Origin: Flexivirga endophytica
GTDB taxonomy: Bacteria > Actinomycetota > Actinomycetes > Actinomycetales > Dermatophilaceae
DNA: 64,000 nucleotides
Reading direction: 5' to 3'
NCBI RefSeq assembly: GCF_014640635.1
Contig: NZ_BMHI01000003.1
Location: 248,001-312,000, forward strand
Below, piece by piece: positions 42,154 through 49,880 of this stretch. The notes below the pieces were generated by a model that made no database searches, had not been told where the DNA came from, and saw only the letters and a list, made by a program, of their open reading frames with translations. The position numbers and the translations under genes were made by a program. Every line of letters starts with the position of its first letter. The stretch's first letter is position 1.

Positions 42154-42747
42154 TCAGTACACCTTGGCCAGTCGTCTCCGCACCACTCGCCGCCGCAGGG
42201 TGGGTGAGGCCACCACTTCGTAACCGGCTTCGAGGAAGACCTGCAGCAGGCCCACCGACGCCTCGTCCCAGATCACGGTCTTACCCGGCGGCGGCTCGAT
42301 CGGGTAGCCCTCCAGGACCCGGGCGCCGACCTGCTCGCCGTACTCGACGGTCGCGGCAGCGAGTTCGTAGGTCAGCCCCGAACGACGTGCGCCCTTGCAC
42401 ACCACGAAACACGTGACCGCCCAGACGCCTTCGAGTTCCGGGTCCATCCGCATCCACGGCTGCTTGCGGCTCCAGATCCGGGGATAGTTCTCGCGCGGCT
42501 CGACCGCGACCCACCCGGAGGGTTCACCGTCGACATACCCGATCAGTCCGGACGTCGGTCCGTCGGTGCCGCAGGCTGTCTGCTCCAGCAGCGCGGCGTC
42601 CCGCTGGTTCTGGGTCGAGTCGCGCCAGATCCAGCCGGGGACCTTCAGCGCCTGGCATCGGCATTTGCGGGCGCCGCCCGCGGCGAACACCGCCTCGACA
42701 TCCTCGGCCGTTGCCTCGTTCGCCGGTAGCCAGGTGAAGTCGGGCAT
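42154..42747 (-). CDS. GNAT-family N-acetyltransferase
   Basis: 197 residues. The acetyl-CoA binding region is CFVVCKGARRSGLTYELAAATVEY, followed by the acceptor strand RVLEGYPIEPPPGKTV and the C-terminal GLLQVFLEAGYEVVASPT. An unusual N-terminal CRCQ cluster (GGARKCRCQALKVPG) precedes the core and recurs in related actinobacterial GNATs of this subfamily. Substrate is unknown. A TAGCAT box lies 6 nt before the ATG without a ribosome binding site, suggesting a leaderless message. Confidence 0.82.
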   Translation of the reverse strand: MPDFTWLPANEATAEDVEAVFAAGGARKCRCQALKVPGWIWRDSTQNQRDAALLEQTACGTDGPTSGLIGYVDGEPSGWVAVEPRENYPRIWSRKQPWMRMDPELEGVWAVTCFVVCKGARRSGLTYELAAATVEYGEQVGARVLEGYPIEPPPGKTVIWDEASVGLLQVFLEAGYEVVASPTLRRRVVRRRLAKVY

Positions 42748-42845
42748 CCGGTGATGCTAGTCGCCAGGTCGAGCCGGCGCAGTGCACTCTGCGCAATGTC
42801 GAAGGTGCGCCATGGCGCACTTTCGGCATACTCGAAGACCTCGTA

Positions 42846-42875
42846 TGTCGTATCCGTCGCCTCCCGTTCGTGGAC
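42846..42875 (+). promoter_or_regulatory. ECF42-type promoter for DGPF gene 1
   Basis: TGTCGT (42846-42851), 17 nt, then CGTGGA (42869-42874). The same hexamers at the same spacing precede the DGPF gene at 44629; a close relative precedes that at 50535. The form agrees with the TGTCGA...CG(A/T)C motif reported for ECF42 sigma factors. A small GC hairpin (42883-42901, CGCGGG/CCCGCG) lies in the presumed 5' leader. Confidence 0.65.
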
Positions 42876-42919
42876 AAGGTGACGCGGGCAACGGGCCCGC
42901 GACAGGAAGAGGAGCAGAC

Positions 42920-43261
42920 ATGACGCAATACATCATCTACTTCAACCAGCAGTGGGTCGGTGACCACAGCGAGGAGTGGTTCACAGCGCGCGGCCCCCTC
43001 GCCAGGGCGGTCGTGGAGGAGGCGAAGGACGCAGGAGTCTATGTGTTCGCCGGTGGACTGGACGAGGACATCGACACGGCGTTCAGCGCCGACGCCACCA
43101 GCGGCACGCTCGAATTCACCGATGGGCCATTCGTCGAGACCAAGGAGTTCCTGGGCGGCTTGACCGTCGTGGACGTCCCCGACGTCGACACCGCGAAGTT
43201 GTGGGCCGGCAAACTCGCCGAGGCGTGCGGCTGGCCGCAGGAGGTCCGACGGGTCGGCTGA
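42920..43261 (+). CDS. DGPF/YCII-domain protein 1
   Basis: 113 residues with the ferredoxin-like YCII fold. YIIYFNQQWVGDH at the start, an AGGLDEDIDTAF turn, and the signature FTDGPFVETKEFLGGLTVV near 73. DGPF proteins are the constant genomic partners of ECF42 sigma factors; their activity is unknown, though YCII relatives bind small ligands or dechlorinate. A GGAGCAG box precedes the ATG. It is upstream of and in the same direction as a second DGPF pair and the sigma factor gene at 45391, but separated by two other genes. Confidence 0.9.
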   Translation: MTQYIIYFNQQWVGDHSEEWFTARGPLARAVVEEAKDAGVYVFAGGLDEDIDTAFSADATSGTLEFTDGPFVETKEFLGGLTVVDVPDVDTAKLWAGKLAEACGWPQEVRRVG

Positions 43262-43301
43262 AACCCTCCGCCCCGGGCGCCACTCGCCATCGCGTATGGC
43301 G

Positions 43302-43763
43302 TCAGTGCTCGCCCTTGATGACGAAGTAGGACCCGCGGATGGTGCCGGCGAGTTTCGACTTCTGCCGGGCGAACTTGAAGGCTCCGAGTTCCTCGGGCAC
43401 CTCCATGCCGTCGGACAGTTTGAAGCCCACGGCACGCTTGCCGCCCTCGGCGAGCGTGTACATGGCGTTGATCGACAGCCCGCTCTGGTAAAAGACGTAG
43501 GCCATCCGGATGCCGGCGACCTCGAACTCGGTCGCTTCCAGCGCCGGCGAGGCGATGACGATGTCGCGCTCGTCCTGCAGGATCCCGGTCACCCAGGCGA
43601 CCGCGGCATCGGCATCGGCGGCCGGCTCGACGGTGAAGACGTGGTCGTACTTGTTCTTGAAGTAGCGCGCTTCGTTCGCTCGCAGGCCCGCGAGCGCCTC
43701 CGCGACCGGGGATGACTCCACTCCGACGGTCGACACGGTCTTGAAGTCAACTACGTAGGACAT
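43302..43763 (-). CDS. Conserved hypothetical protein, unknown function
   Basis: 153 residues from the ATG at 43763, preceded by GGAGGG. The sequence begins MSYVVDFKTVSTVGVESSP and contains DIVIASPALEATEFEVAGIRMAYV and LAEGGKRAVGFKLSDGMEVPEE (in pieces). It has a mixed alpha/beta pattern, no signal peptide, no membrane segment and no cysteine. I do not recognise a family. It is placed between two genes of the opposite strand in the ECF42 neighbourhood; codon use is like its neighbours. Confidence 0.75.
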   Translation of the reverse strand: MSYVVDFKTVSTVGVESSPVAEALAGLRANEARYFKNKYDHVFTVEPAADADAAVAWVTGILQDERDIVIASPALEATEFEVAGIRMAYVFYQSGLSINAMYTLAEGGKRAVGFKLSDGMEVPEELGAFKFARQKSKLAGTIRGSYFVIKGEH

Positions 43764-43876
43764 GGACCCTCCGGAGGTTCGCGATGCCGCAACCGTCATA
43801 CGGCTGCGACAGCCTATCGATCGCGCGCCGCCCAAAAGGCATGGACGGTATGACGCCACGCTGCAACTGTTGCTGC

Positions 43877-44497
43877 ATGAGCATGACGCAGACCACTGCG
43901 CAGCCCGCCGACGCCGGCGCCATTTGTGTCGCGGCGCTGCGCCCGTATGTCGATCGCGATTGGAAGGCGACCAACGCGCGCGACCTGGACTGGTCGGTGT
44001 GGGACACGCGCGTGCACCTCAACGACTGCGTCTACTTCTATGCCGCGCAGATTCTGCTCGCCGATCCGCACGAATACATCTGTACGGCGCTCACCCCGGA
44101 CGACCACAGCACTCCGGCCCGGCTCGTCGACGCGCTGGGGGTGCACACCCGACTTCTCGCTCAGACCGTCGATGCCGCGGATCCGGAATCGCGCGGCCAC
44201 CATGTTTACGGAGCGTCCGATCCGGAGGGCTTCGCAGCGATGGGCGTCCTCGAGTCGCTGGTGCACACGTATGACGCCACACACGGCCTCGACCCGGAGT
44301 CGACCTGGCGGCCACCGGACGACCTGGCCGTGCCGGCGCTTACCCGGTTGTTCCCTCACGCACCCGACGTCGCGGCCTCGCCGAGCGACCTGTTCCTCTA
44401 CATGTGCGGCCGGATCGCGCTCGGAGATCTGCCGCGTCAGACCGACTGGCGCTGGTACGGCGCACCCGGCGGCGCGCCGGACACCCAGCGGTCTTGA
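43877..44497 (+). CDS. DinB-like/maleylpyruvate isomerase-family protein (mycothiol-dependent type)
   Basis: 206 residues. The pattern of a DinB-like four-helix bundle is present, with metal-ligand candidates at VWDTRVHLNDCVYFYA (His) and ESLVHTYDATHGLDP (H-x6-H near the end of helix 3). LFPHAPDVAASPSDLFLYMCGRIAL matches the C-terminal region of the TIGR03083 type. In actinobacteria these enzymes often use mycothiol. The ATG at 43877 is taken as start; 43883 is nearly as good. Substrate is unknown. Confidence 0.8.
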   Translation: MSMTQTTAQPADAGAICVAALRPYVDRDWKATNARDLDWSVWDTRVHLNDCVYFYAAQILLADPHEYICTALTPDDHSTPARLVDALGVHTRLLAQTVDAADPESRGHHVYGASDPEGFAAMGVLESLVHTYDATHGLDPESTWRPPDDLAVPALTRLFPHAPDVAASPSDLFLYMCGRIALGDLPRQTDWRWYGAPGGAPDTQRS

Positions 44498-44525
44498 AAA
44501 AGCTCGCCGGCAGGTGTCGTATCGG

Positions 44526-44554
44526 TGTCGTATTAGGGCAATCGTGTTCGTGGA
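44526..44554 (+). promoter_or_regulatory. ECF42-type promoter for the DGPF-sigma operon
   Basis: TGTCGT (44526-44531), 17 nt, then CGTGGA (44549-44554). It shares TGTCGTAT at the left and GTTCGTGGA at the right with the promoter of the DGPF gene at 42920. It lies 75 bp before the GTG of the first DGPF gene of the operon that ends with the sigma factor, so the sigma factor probably drives its own operon. Confidence 0.65.
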
Positions 44555-44584
44555 GTTGGTATGACGGCCACCCGGGCCGTCCGT

Positions 44585-44607
44585 GTCGAGGGACCCGAAC
44601 CCTCGAC
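44585..44607 (+). promoter_or_regulatory. Leader hairpin before the DGPF-sigma operon
   Basis: GTCGAGGG and CCCTCGAC form a perfect 8-bp stem with a 7-nt loop, between the presumed ECF promoter and the GAGAGG ribosome binding site. In RNA it would sit about 8 nt upstream of that site. A role in translation control is conceivable. Confidence 0.5.
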
Positions 44608-44628
44608 CCGACCCGAGAGGAAACGACA

Positions 44629-45006
44629 GTGCCGCAGTATCTGATCGCATTCAACGACGAGTGGGTCGGCCACCACACGATCGAGCAGCTACGAGCGAAG
44701 AGCAAAGCTTCGCTGCGCGTGATCGATGACATGAAGCGCGACGGTGTCTTCGTCTTCACCGACGGTGGCATCGGCGCGGACACCGCGCTGTGCAGCGTGG
44801 AGTCGAAGGACGGCGAGGCCGTCTTCACCGACGGGCCGTATGTCGAAACGAAAGAACACCTCGGCGGGTTCTGTGTCGTGAGCGTTGCCGATGACGACGC
44901 CGCGCGGACGTGGGCGGGGCGGCTTGCGGTCGCGCTCGACTGGCCGCAAGAGGTGCACCGTTTCCCCACGCGGGAAGAAATCCTCCAACTGAAAGATGGT
45001 GAGTGA
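44629..45006 (+). CDS. DGPF/YCII-domain protein 2
   Basis: 125 residues. YLIAFNDEWVGHH, FVFTDGGIGADTALCSV and FTDGPYVETKEHLGGFCVV carry the YCII fold and the DGPF signature (here DGPY). The closing LAVALDWPQEVHRFP resembles DGPF protein 1, so those two are closer to each other than to DGPF protein 3. GTG start with GAGAGG upstream. Its stop lies one base before the next ATG, so it is the first gene of a three-gene unit ending in the sigma factor. Confidence 0.9.
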   Translation: MPQYLIAFNDEWVGHHTIEQLRAKSKASLRVIDDMKRDGVFVFTDGGIGADTALCSVESKDGEAVFTDGPYVETKEHLGGFCVVSVADDDAARTWAGRLAVALDWPQEVHRFPTREEILQLKDGE

Positions 45007-45007
45007 C

Positions 45008-45394
45008 ATGCCTCGATACTTGATGTCGGTCTACGGAGCGGCCGAGCCCGGTGAATTCGGCAGCTATCCGAGCAAGGAAGCCATGCTCCAGTCGTTCGCC
45101 GACACCGGGGCGTTCAACGAAAGGCTCGAGAAGGAAGGGCATTTCGTCTTCGCCGACGGGTTGGCGGAGGCCACCACGGCGACCACCGTCGATGGTCAGG
45201 GTGACAAGCCGATCGTCACGGACGGCCCTTACCTGGAGGCGAAGGAGTATCTCGGTGGCTTCTGGGTGATCGAGGCCGCCGACCTCGACGAAGCCCTCGC
45301 ACTCGCAGCAGACGCGTCGAAGGCGTGCCGCGGCAAGGTCGAGGTGCGCCCGTTCCAGACCGAGGAGTCGTTCAAGGCACTGCTGGAGTCGTGA
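45008..45394 (+). CDS. DGPF/YCII-domain protein 3
   Basis: 128 residues. Begins PRYLMSVYGAAEPGEFGSYPS, with FVFADGLAEATTATTVD and VTDGPYLEAKEYLGGFWVIEAADLDEALALA (in pieces), and ends VEVRPFQTEESFKALLE. The DGPY-x-E-x-KE-x-LGG signature marks the ECF42-associated class. It overlaps the sigma factor gene by 4 nt (GTGA), so stoichiometric co-expression is likely. Confidence 0.92.
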   Translation: MPRYLMSVYGAAEPGEFGSYPSKEAMLQSFADTGAFNERLEKEGHFVFADGLAEATTATTVDGQGDKPIVTDGPYLEAKEYLGGFWVIEAADLDEALALAADASKACRGKVEVRPFQTEESFKALLES

Positions 45395-46632
45395 CCGACC
45401 CCTCGACCGAATCCGCGATCACCCGGGCACACCACGAGGAGTGGGCACGGGTGGTCGCCGGTCTAGCGCGCCGCTTCGGTGATCTGGACATCGCCGAGGA
45501 CGCGGCCGCCGAGGCCTTCGTGGCGGCCGTCGAACGATGGCCGCTCGACGGCATACCGCCGAATCCCGGCGGGTGGCTCACCACCACCGCCACGCGCAAG
45601 GCGATCGACCGATTGCGGCGGGAGGCGAGACGGGGCACCAAGCATGAGGAGGCTGCGCTGATGAACGACGAAACCCCTTCCGCGCCAACCGGTCCGGTTA
45701 CTGATGATCGTCTCGGCCTGGTCTTCACCTGCTGCCACCCCGCACTGGCGATGGAGGCCCGGGTGGCGCTCACCCTCCGGCTGCTCGGTGGGCTGACCGT
45801 CGCCGAGATCGCCCATGCGTTCCTCGTGCAGGAGACCACGATGGCGCAGCGGATCACCCGCGCGAAGGCGAAGATCAAGGCCGCGCACATCCCCTATCGT
45901 GTGCCGTCCGAGTCCGACCTGCGGGAGCGGCTGGCGGGTGTGCTCGCCGTGATCTACCTCGTCTTCAACGAGGGCTACCTCGCAAGCGCCGGCGAAGACC
46001 CGCTGCGCGGGGAGCTGACGGCCGAGGCGATCCGCCTGGGTCGGTTACTGCGAGATCTGCAGCCCGACGACGGCGAGGTGACCGGGCTGCTCGCGCTGAT
46101 GCTCCTCACCGACGCGCGCCGGTCCGCGCGCGTCTCGCGCACCGGCGAACTCGTGACGCTGGACGAGCAGGACCGTGGCGGGTGGGATCAAGCGCTGATC
46201 GCGGAAGGACATGCCCTGGTTCGCGAGCGGCTGGCGGCGGTCGCGGCTGGGGATCGACCGCCGGGCCGCTACCAATTGCTCGCCGCGATCAACGCCGTGC
46301 ACACCTACGCACCGTCCGCACGTGACACGGACTGGTCCCAGATCGTCACCCTCTACAGCCGGATGGCGACGATCGACCCCTCTCCGATCGTGCGGTTGAA
46401 CCGCGCGGTGGCGGTCGCCGAACTCGACGGCCCACAGGTCGCGCTGGCCGAGATCGACCGGCTCGCAGGCGAACTCGACGGATACCACGCCTTCCATGTC
46501 GCGCGCGCGGATCTGCTCCGCCGGCTCGCGCGCAGTGGCGAGTCGCGGGCGGCATACGACCGGGCGATCGAGCTGGCCGGCAACCCCGCCGAACGCACCT
46601 ATCTCATGCGTCGTCGCGATCAGCTGAGCTGA
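45391..46632 (+). CDS. ECF42-type RNA polymerase sigma factor with C-terminal extension
   Basis: 413 residues, more than twice a minimal ECF sigma factor. Region 2 (about 15-80) has LARRFGDLDIAEDAAAEAFVAAVERWP and PGGWLTTTATRKAIDRLRR; region 4 (about 120-175) has LGGLTVAEIAHAFLVQETTMAQRITRAKAKI. The C-terminal half carries the DUF6596 segment (VIYLVFNEGYLAS) and a TPR-like helical domain (LNRAVAVAELDGP, YHAFHVARADLLRRL), the hallmark of ECF42. No anti-sigma gene is adjacent; in Streptomyces the extension itself is needed for activity. It is cotranscribed with two DGPF genes. Confidence 0.94.
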   Translation: MTDPSTESAITRAHHEEWARVVAGLARRFGDLDIAEDAAAEAFVAAVERWPLDGIPPNPGGWLTTTATRKAIDRLRREARRGTKHEEAALMNDETPSAPTGPVTDDRLGLVFTCCHPALAMEARVALTLRLLGGLTVAEIAHAFLVQETTMAQRITRAKAKIKAAHIPYRVPSESDLRERLAGVLAVIYLVFNEGYLASAGEDPLRGELTAEAIRLGRLLRDLQPDDGEVTGLLALMLLTDARRSARVSRTGELVTLDEQDRGGWDQALIAEGHALVRERLAAVAAGDRPPGRYQLLAAINAVHTYAPSARDTDWSQIVTLYSRMATIDPSPIVRLNRAVAVAELDGPQVALAEIDRLAGELDGYHAFHVARADLLRRLARSGESRAAYDRAIELAGNPAERTYLMRRRDQLS

Positions 46633-47444
46633 CCACGAATCCTGTGGTGCCACAGACCGATCCGTGACGGTCGTGCACCGACCCGCGTGAGCCGTTGAGC
46701 ACGCAGCAGGGGTGCCGGGTCTCCCGTCATACCGGCAAGTGTCCGCAAAGCGGAGGCGGTGTCGCCGACGCCGCAGGCAGCCGCAGCCCGGTCGTCGGCG
46801 GCGAGCTCGGTCAGCAGATGCACGGTGTGCGCGAAGTCCTTGCCGCAACGAGCATTCGGTGCGATCGTCCCGGCCACCAGAGACACCGTCCGCATCAACG
46901 AGTGTCCGCCTCTCAGGTGGCCGAGCTCGTGGTGCACGACCGCCCGGAGCTCGGCCGGTGGCAACGCGGCGGCCAGCGACCGTGACACCACGATGTCGGC
47001 GTCGCAACCGCGACCCGCGACCGCGAACGCCGCAGGCACATCGACCACGGAGACTTCCGCGCCGGCGACCGTCATACGACGCACCTCGTCACGAGCCACC
47101 AGCAACAGCAACGACAGGCCTCCCGATCGACGGCCTTCGACAACCGGCCCCGCGTGATGACTGACCACCCCGATGGACATGCCCAGCACACCCAGCAGCG
47201 CCCAGCCGCACAGCACAGCCGTCGTCCCCGCCACCCCGCCGGAACGCTCGGTAGCGGCCGTTGCGTGCGCGATGGCGAACGCGACACTGCCGAGCAGCGC
47301 CGCGACGCCGAGGAGGAAGGCAGTGAACCAGATGCGCAGGGCCAACGCCGGCCGGGCGACCTGCCAGCCCATCCCGCGCAACATCCACGGCCCGGCCGTC
47401 GCGCAGAGGGCGCCGGCCGCCATACAGGCCAGGATGGCGATCAT
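46620..47444 (-). CDS. M56-family (BlaR1/MecR1-like) membrane metalloprotease
   Basis: 274 residues. Three or four membrane helices occupy the first 120 residues and another lies near 190-215. The zinc motif VVHHELGHLRGGH (HExxH) is near 165, with the third ligand likely in LTELAADDRAA. There is no C-terminal penicillin-binding sensor domain, so it is the short actinobacterial form. It is the partner of the upstream BlaI-type repressor; the two start/stop codons overlap by one base. In BlaR/BlaI systems the protease triggers loss of the repressor. Its 3' end overlaps the convergent sigma factor gene by 13 bp. Confidence 0.88.
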   Translation of the reverse strand: MIAILACMAAGALCATAGPWMLRGMGWQVARPALALRIWFTAFLLGVAALLGSVAFAIAHATAATERSGGVAGTTAVLCGWALLGVLGMSIGVVSHHAGPVVEGRRSGGLSLLLLVARDEVRRMTVAGAEVSVVDVPAAFAVAGRGCDADIVVSRSLAAALPPAELRAVVHHELGHLRGGHSLMRTVSLVAGTIAPNARCGKDFAHTVHLLTELAADDRAAAACGVGDTASALRTLAGMTGDPAPLLRAQRLTRVGARPSRIGLWHHRIRGQLS

Positions 47445-47797
47445 CAGTCGCGGATCGCGGCCCGCAGGACCTGTAGGTCGTGCTCCGAGAGGCCACCGGC
47501 GAACTGTTGCAACACCGCACTGCGGTCGGCGGCGGCGCCGAGGACGTCGGACATCTGCCCGGCGAAGTGCTCGGCCTGGGGTTGTGTGGCCGAGAACACC
47601 GACCCGCGCCCCTGCTGCTCCCGCTGCACCAGCCCTTCGGCTTCAAGGCGACTGAGGACGGTCAACAGCGTTGTGAGAGCAGGGCGTTCGGTTTCCGGGA
47701 AGGCATCGCGCAAAGCATTGGCCGTGACCGGGTCGGCGCCGGCCCAGAGCCGACGCAGCACATCGGCCCGCAGTGCGCCACGCTCACGTTTGGTCAT
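47444..47797 (-). CDS. BlaI/MecI/CopY-family repressor
   Basis: 117 residues. The winged helix reads LRADVLRRLWAGADPVTANALRDAF, then ALTTLLTVLSRLEAEGLVQREQQGRGSVFSATQ, typical of BlaI/CopY (the T-x-x-T-V-L-x-R-L recognition helix). The C-terminal dimerisation helix region carries the site that M56 proteases cleave in relatives. It is coupled to the M56 protease gene. Targets may be envelope or beta-lactam response genes; none is adjacent. Confidence 0.9.
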   Translation of the reverse strand: MTKRERGALRADVLRRLWAGADPVTANALRDAFPETERPALTTLLTVLSRLEAEGLVQREQQGRGSVFSATQPQAEHFAGQMSDVLGAAADRSAVLQQFAGGLSEHDLQVLRAAIRD

Positions 47798-47838
47798 CTG
47801 CCGAATTCTACGTCGTGTCGAGCTCGCGACAGGTATCG

Positions 47839-49173
47839 CTACGTGCCGAGGACGCGATCGAGGAACGGGTTGGCGAAAATCCGATCGGGGTCGTATTCGT
47901 GCCGAGCGGCGACGAAGTCGTCGAAACGCGGGTAGAGCGGCCGCAGCTCGTCTGCGGTGTGGTGCAACTCCTTGCCCCAGTGCGGGCGGCCGCCGAGCTC
48001 GCGCATGTGCGCCCAGAACCCGTCGAAGTAGCGGTCGCGATGACCGAGGACCGCTGTGTAAGCGCCCAATTGCACGACGTCACCGCCATACGCCGGACTC
48101 AGCCAGCCGTTGTCACCTTTGACGAACCGCAGCTCGGTGATGAAGTTGACGTGGACCGCGGCCTCGTCGATGACGCGCACCGCGGCATCCCACGCGGCAC
48201 CGCCGCTGGCCAGCGGCACGGACGCCTCGGTCTCGGTATGGCGCACCGGCATCGGCGTGGAGAAGATCACCGGGCTGGCACCGACGCGGCTGGCCTTGCG
48301 CAGAGTCCGGCCGGCGACGCGGTTCCAGGTCGGCACCCAACCCGATCGCCACCGCTGGGCCGCGAACACCCCTGGTAACACAGCGCGGTGGAAGATCGTC
48401 TCGTCGACGAAACGGTCGATGACCACAGGCAACGCGGTGCGCGGGGTGGGCACCCGCTCGCAGCGGAAGACCAGGGCCTTGGGGGTGTGCGGCATCCACC
48501 AGACCTTGGTGAACTCCGCGCCCGCACCGATCTCCGGCAGCGCCTCCGCAACCTCCCCGACCGGCATCCACTCGATGCGTTCGCGCAGGCTGAACGCCGG
48601 CACCACCCGCAGGCGGACCCGCGTAACGATGCCCAGCGCGCCGAGGTGAACCCTTGCCGCGTCGAGGAATTCGTCGTCCTCGCCCACGTCGCGCACAGCA
48701 CCCGTGCCGACGACCAGTCGCATGCCGGTGACCAGGCCGGACAGGTTGCGGTGCGCCAGGCTCGACCCGTGCGTGCCGGTCGCGATCGCGCCCGCGACCG
48801 ACTGGTCCGCGATGGATCCGAGGATCGGCAGCGCCAGGCCCCGAACGGCGAGCGCCGCACAGAGATCGCGGAGCCGGGTGCCTGCGAGGACGGTGACGGT
48901 CGAGTCGTCATACGCAACGATGCCGCGGAGGCTGTCGAGCGAGACGGCGATGTCCGCCGGCGCGGCGATGGCGTTGAAGGAGTGGCCGGCACCGACGCAC
49001 CGCACCCGCCGTCCTTGCTGGCGGGCCTGCCGCACGACGGCGACGACGTCGTCCTCGGTCGTCGGCAGCACCCAGCGCCCTGGTGACGAAGTCTCGGTGC
49101 GTGCCCAGTTGGCGAATCGGCCGTCGCGGGCCTGGGGCGGCCGACGCCAATGGGGAGCGGTCGATCGGGTCAT
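47839..49173 (-). CDS. FAD-linked aldonolactone oxidase (D-arabinono-1,4-lactone/gulonolactone type)
   Basis: 444 residues. A VAO-type FAD domain (about 15-185) has VRCVGAGHSFNAIAAPADIAVSL and GAIATGTHGSSLAHRNLSGLV, where THGSS marks the FAD pyrophosphate site. The ALO domain follows and ends with HWGKELHHTADELRPLYPRFDDF and DPDRIFANPFLDRVLG, the substrate-site signature HWGK. It oxidises aldono-1,4-lactones with O2 or another acceptor. No signal peptide. A TAGGGT box 6 nt before the ATG indicates a leaderless message. Confidence 0.92.
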   Translation of the reverse strand: MTRSTAPHWRRPPQARDGRFANWARTETSSPGRWVLPTTEDDVVAVVRQARQQGRRVRCVGAGHSFNAIAAPADIAVSLDSLRGIVAYDDSTVTVLAGTRLRDLCAALAVRGLALPILGSIADQSVAGAIATGTHGSSLAHRNLSGLVTGMRLVVGTGAVRDVGEDDEFLDAARVHLGALGIVTRVRLRVVPAFSLRERIEWMPVGEVAEALPEIGAGAEFTKVWWMPHTPKALVFRCERVPTPRTALPVVIDRFVDETIFHRAVLPGVFAAQRWRSGWVPTWNRVAGRTLRKASRVGASPVIFSTPMPVRHTETEASVPLASGGAAWDAAVRVIDEAAVHVNFITELRFVKGDNGWLSPAYGGDVVQLGAYTAVLGHRDRYFDGFWAHMRELGGRPHWGKELHHTADELRPLYPRFDDFVAARHEYDPDRIFANPFLDRVLGT

Positions 49174-49279
49174 ATGCGGACCCTACCGAAGAGTAACAAC
49201 GACGCGTGGCGAGTTGGCGTGCGTTGTTCGTATGGCGATCAACGTGGCGTGCCGAGCCTCGTCGCATACGGTGTGCGTC

Positions 49280-49672
49280 ATGCGTGAGTTCCGTGCGGCG
49301 GTCGAAGCGGGCAACCACCAGGCGATCGAGGCCCTTTTGGCCGACGACGTGCGGTTCACCAGTCCCGTCGCGTTCAAGCCGTATGCCGGGAAGCCCATCA
49401 CCGCAGCAGTTCTGCGGGCGGCGAGCCGGGTGTTCGAGGACTTCCACTATGTGCGCGAGATCCATTCGCCGGACGAGCGGGATCATGCCCTCGTCTTCGA
49501 GGCGACCGTCGGCGGCACGACGGTGAACGGCTGCGACTTCCTGCACGTCGACGACGAGGGGCTGATCGACGACTTCGTGGTGATGGTCCGGCCGCTCTCG
49601 GGTGCCATGGCGCTGGCCGAGGCGATGGGTGCGCAGTTCGATCGAATCGTGGCCGAGGCAGCCGAGGGCTGA
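49280..49672 (+). CDS. SnoaL/NTF2-like protein
   Basis: 130 residues with the NTF2-like cone fold: EFRAAVEAGNHQAIEALLADDVRFTSPVAFKPYAG, then a helix with FEDFHYVREIHSPDERDHALVFEATVGGTTVNGCDFLHVDDEGLIDDFVVMVRP in pieces. Such proteins serve as small-molecule isomerases, cyclases or ligand pockets; nothing in the pocket reveals the substrate. The ATG at 49280 is preferred. It is followed within 5 bp by the truncated P-loop gene. Confidence 0.85.
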   Translation: MREFRAAVEAGNHQAIEALLADDVRFTSPVAFKPYAGKPITAAVLRAASRVFEDFHYVREIHSPDERDHALVFEATVGGTTVNGCDFLHVDDEGLIDDFVVMVRPLSGAMALAEAMGAQFDRIVAEAAEG

Positions 49673-49676
49673 TCGC

Positions 49677-49805
49677 ATGGCACGCGTGCTGATCACCGGC
49701 ATGTCCGGAGCCGGCAAAACCACGCTGCTGGACGCATTGGCGCGACGCGGATTCGCCACTGTCGACACGGATTACGGCGACTGGGAACTACCCGGGGCAC
49801 TGTGA
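49677..49805 (+). pseudogene. Truncated P-loop kinase-like gene (N-terminal remnant)
   Basis: A 42-codon frame, MARVLITGMSGAGKTTLLDA followed by LARRGFATVDTDYGDW and ELPGAL then TGA. The Walker A loop GMSGAGKTT and the helix after it are intact and match the start of P-loop kinase/AAA-like proteins of about 180-190 residues (which continue with D-T-D-x-x-x-W and a substrate-binding domain). Everything after the first 40 residues is missing, and the next 75 bp show no continuation in any frame. It is therefore most likely a deletion remnant; a functional micropeptide is less likely. Confidence 0.7.
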
Positions 49806-49880
49806 GACGTGCCTCGTATGACGGAACTCCTCGCGCAACACGACACCCCGGCGACTGACCACGCTTGCTAGCGTCCCGTC

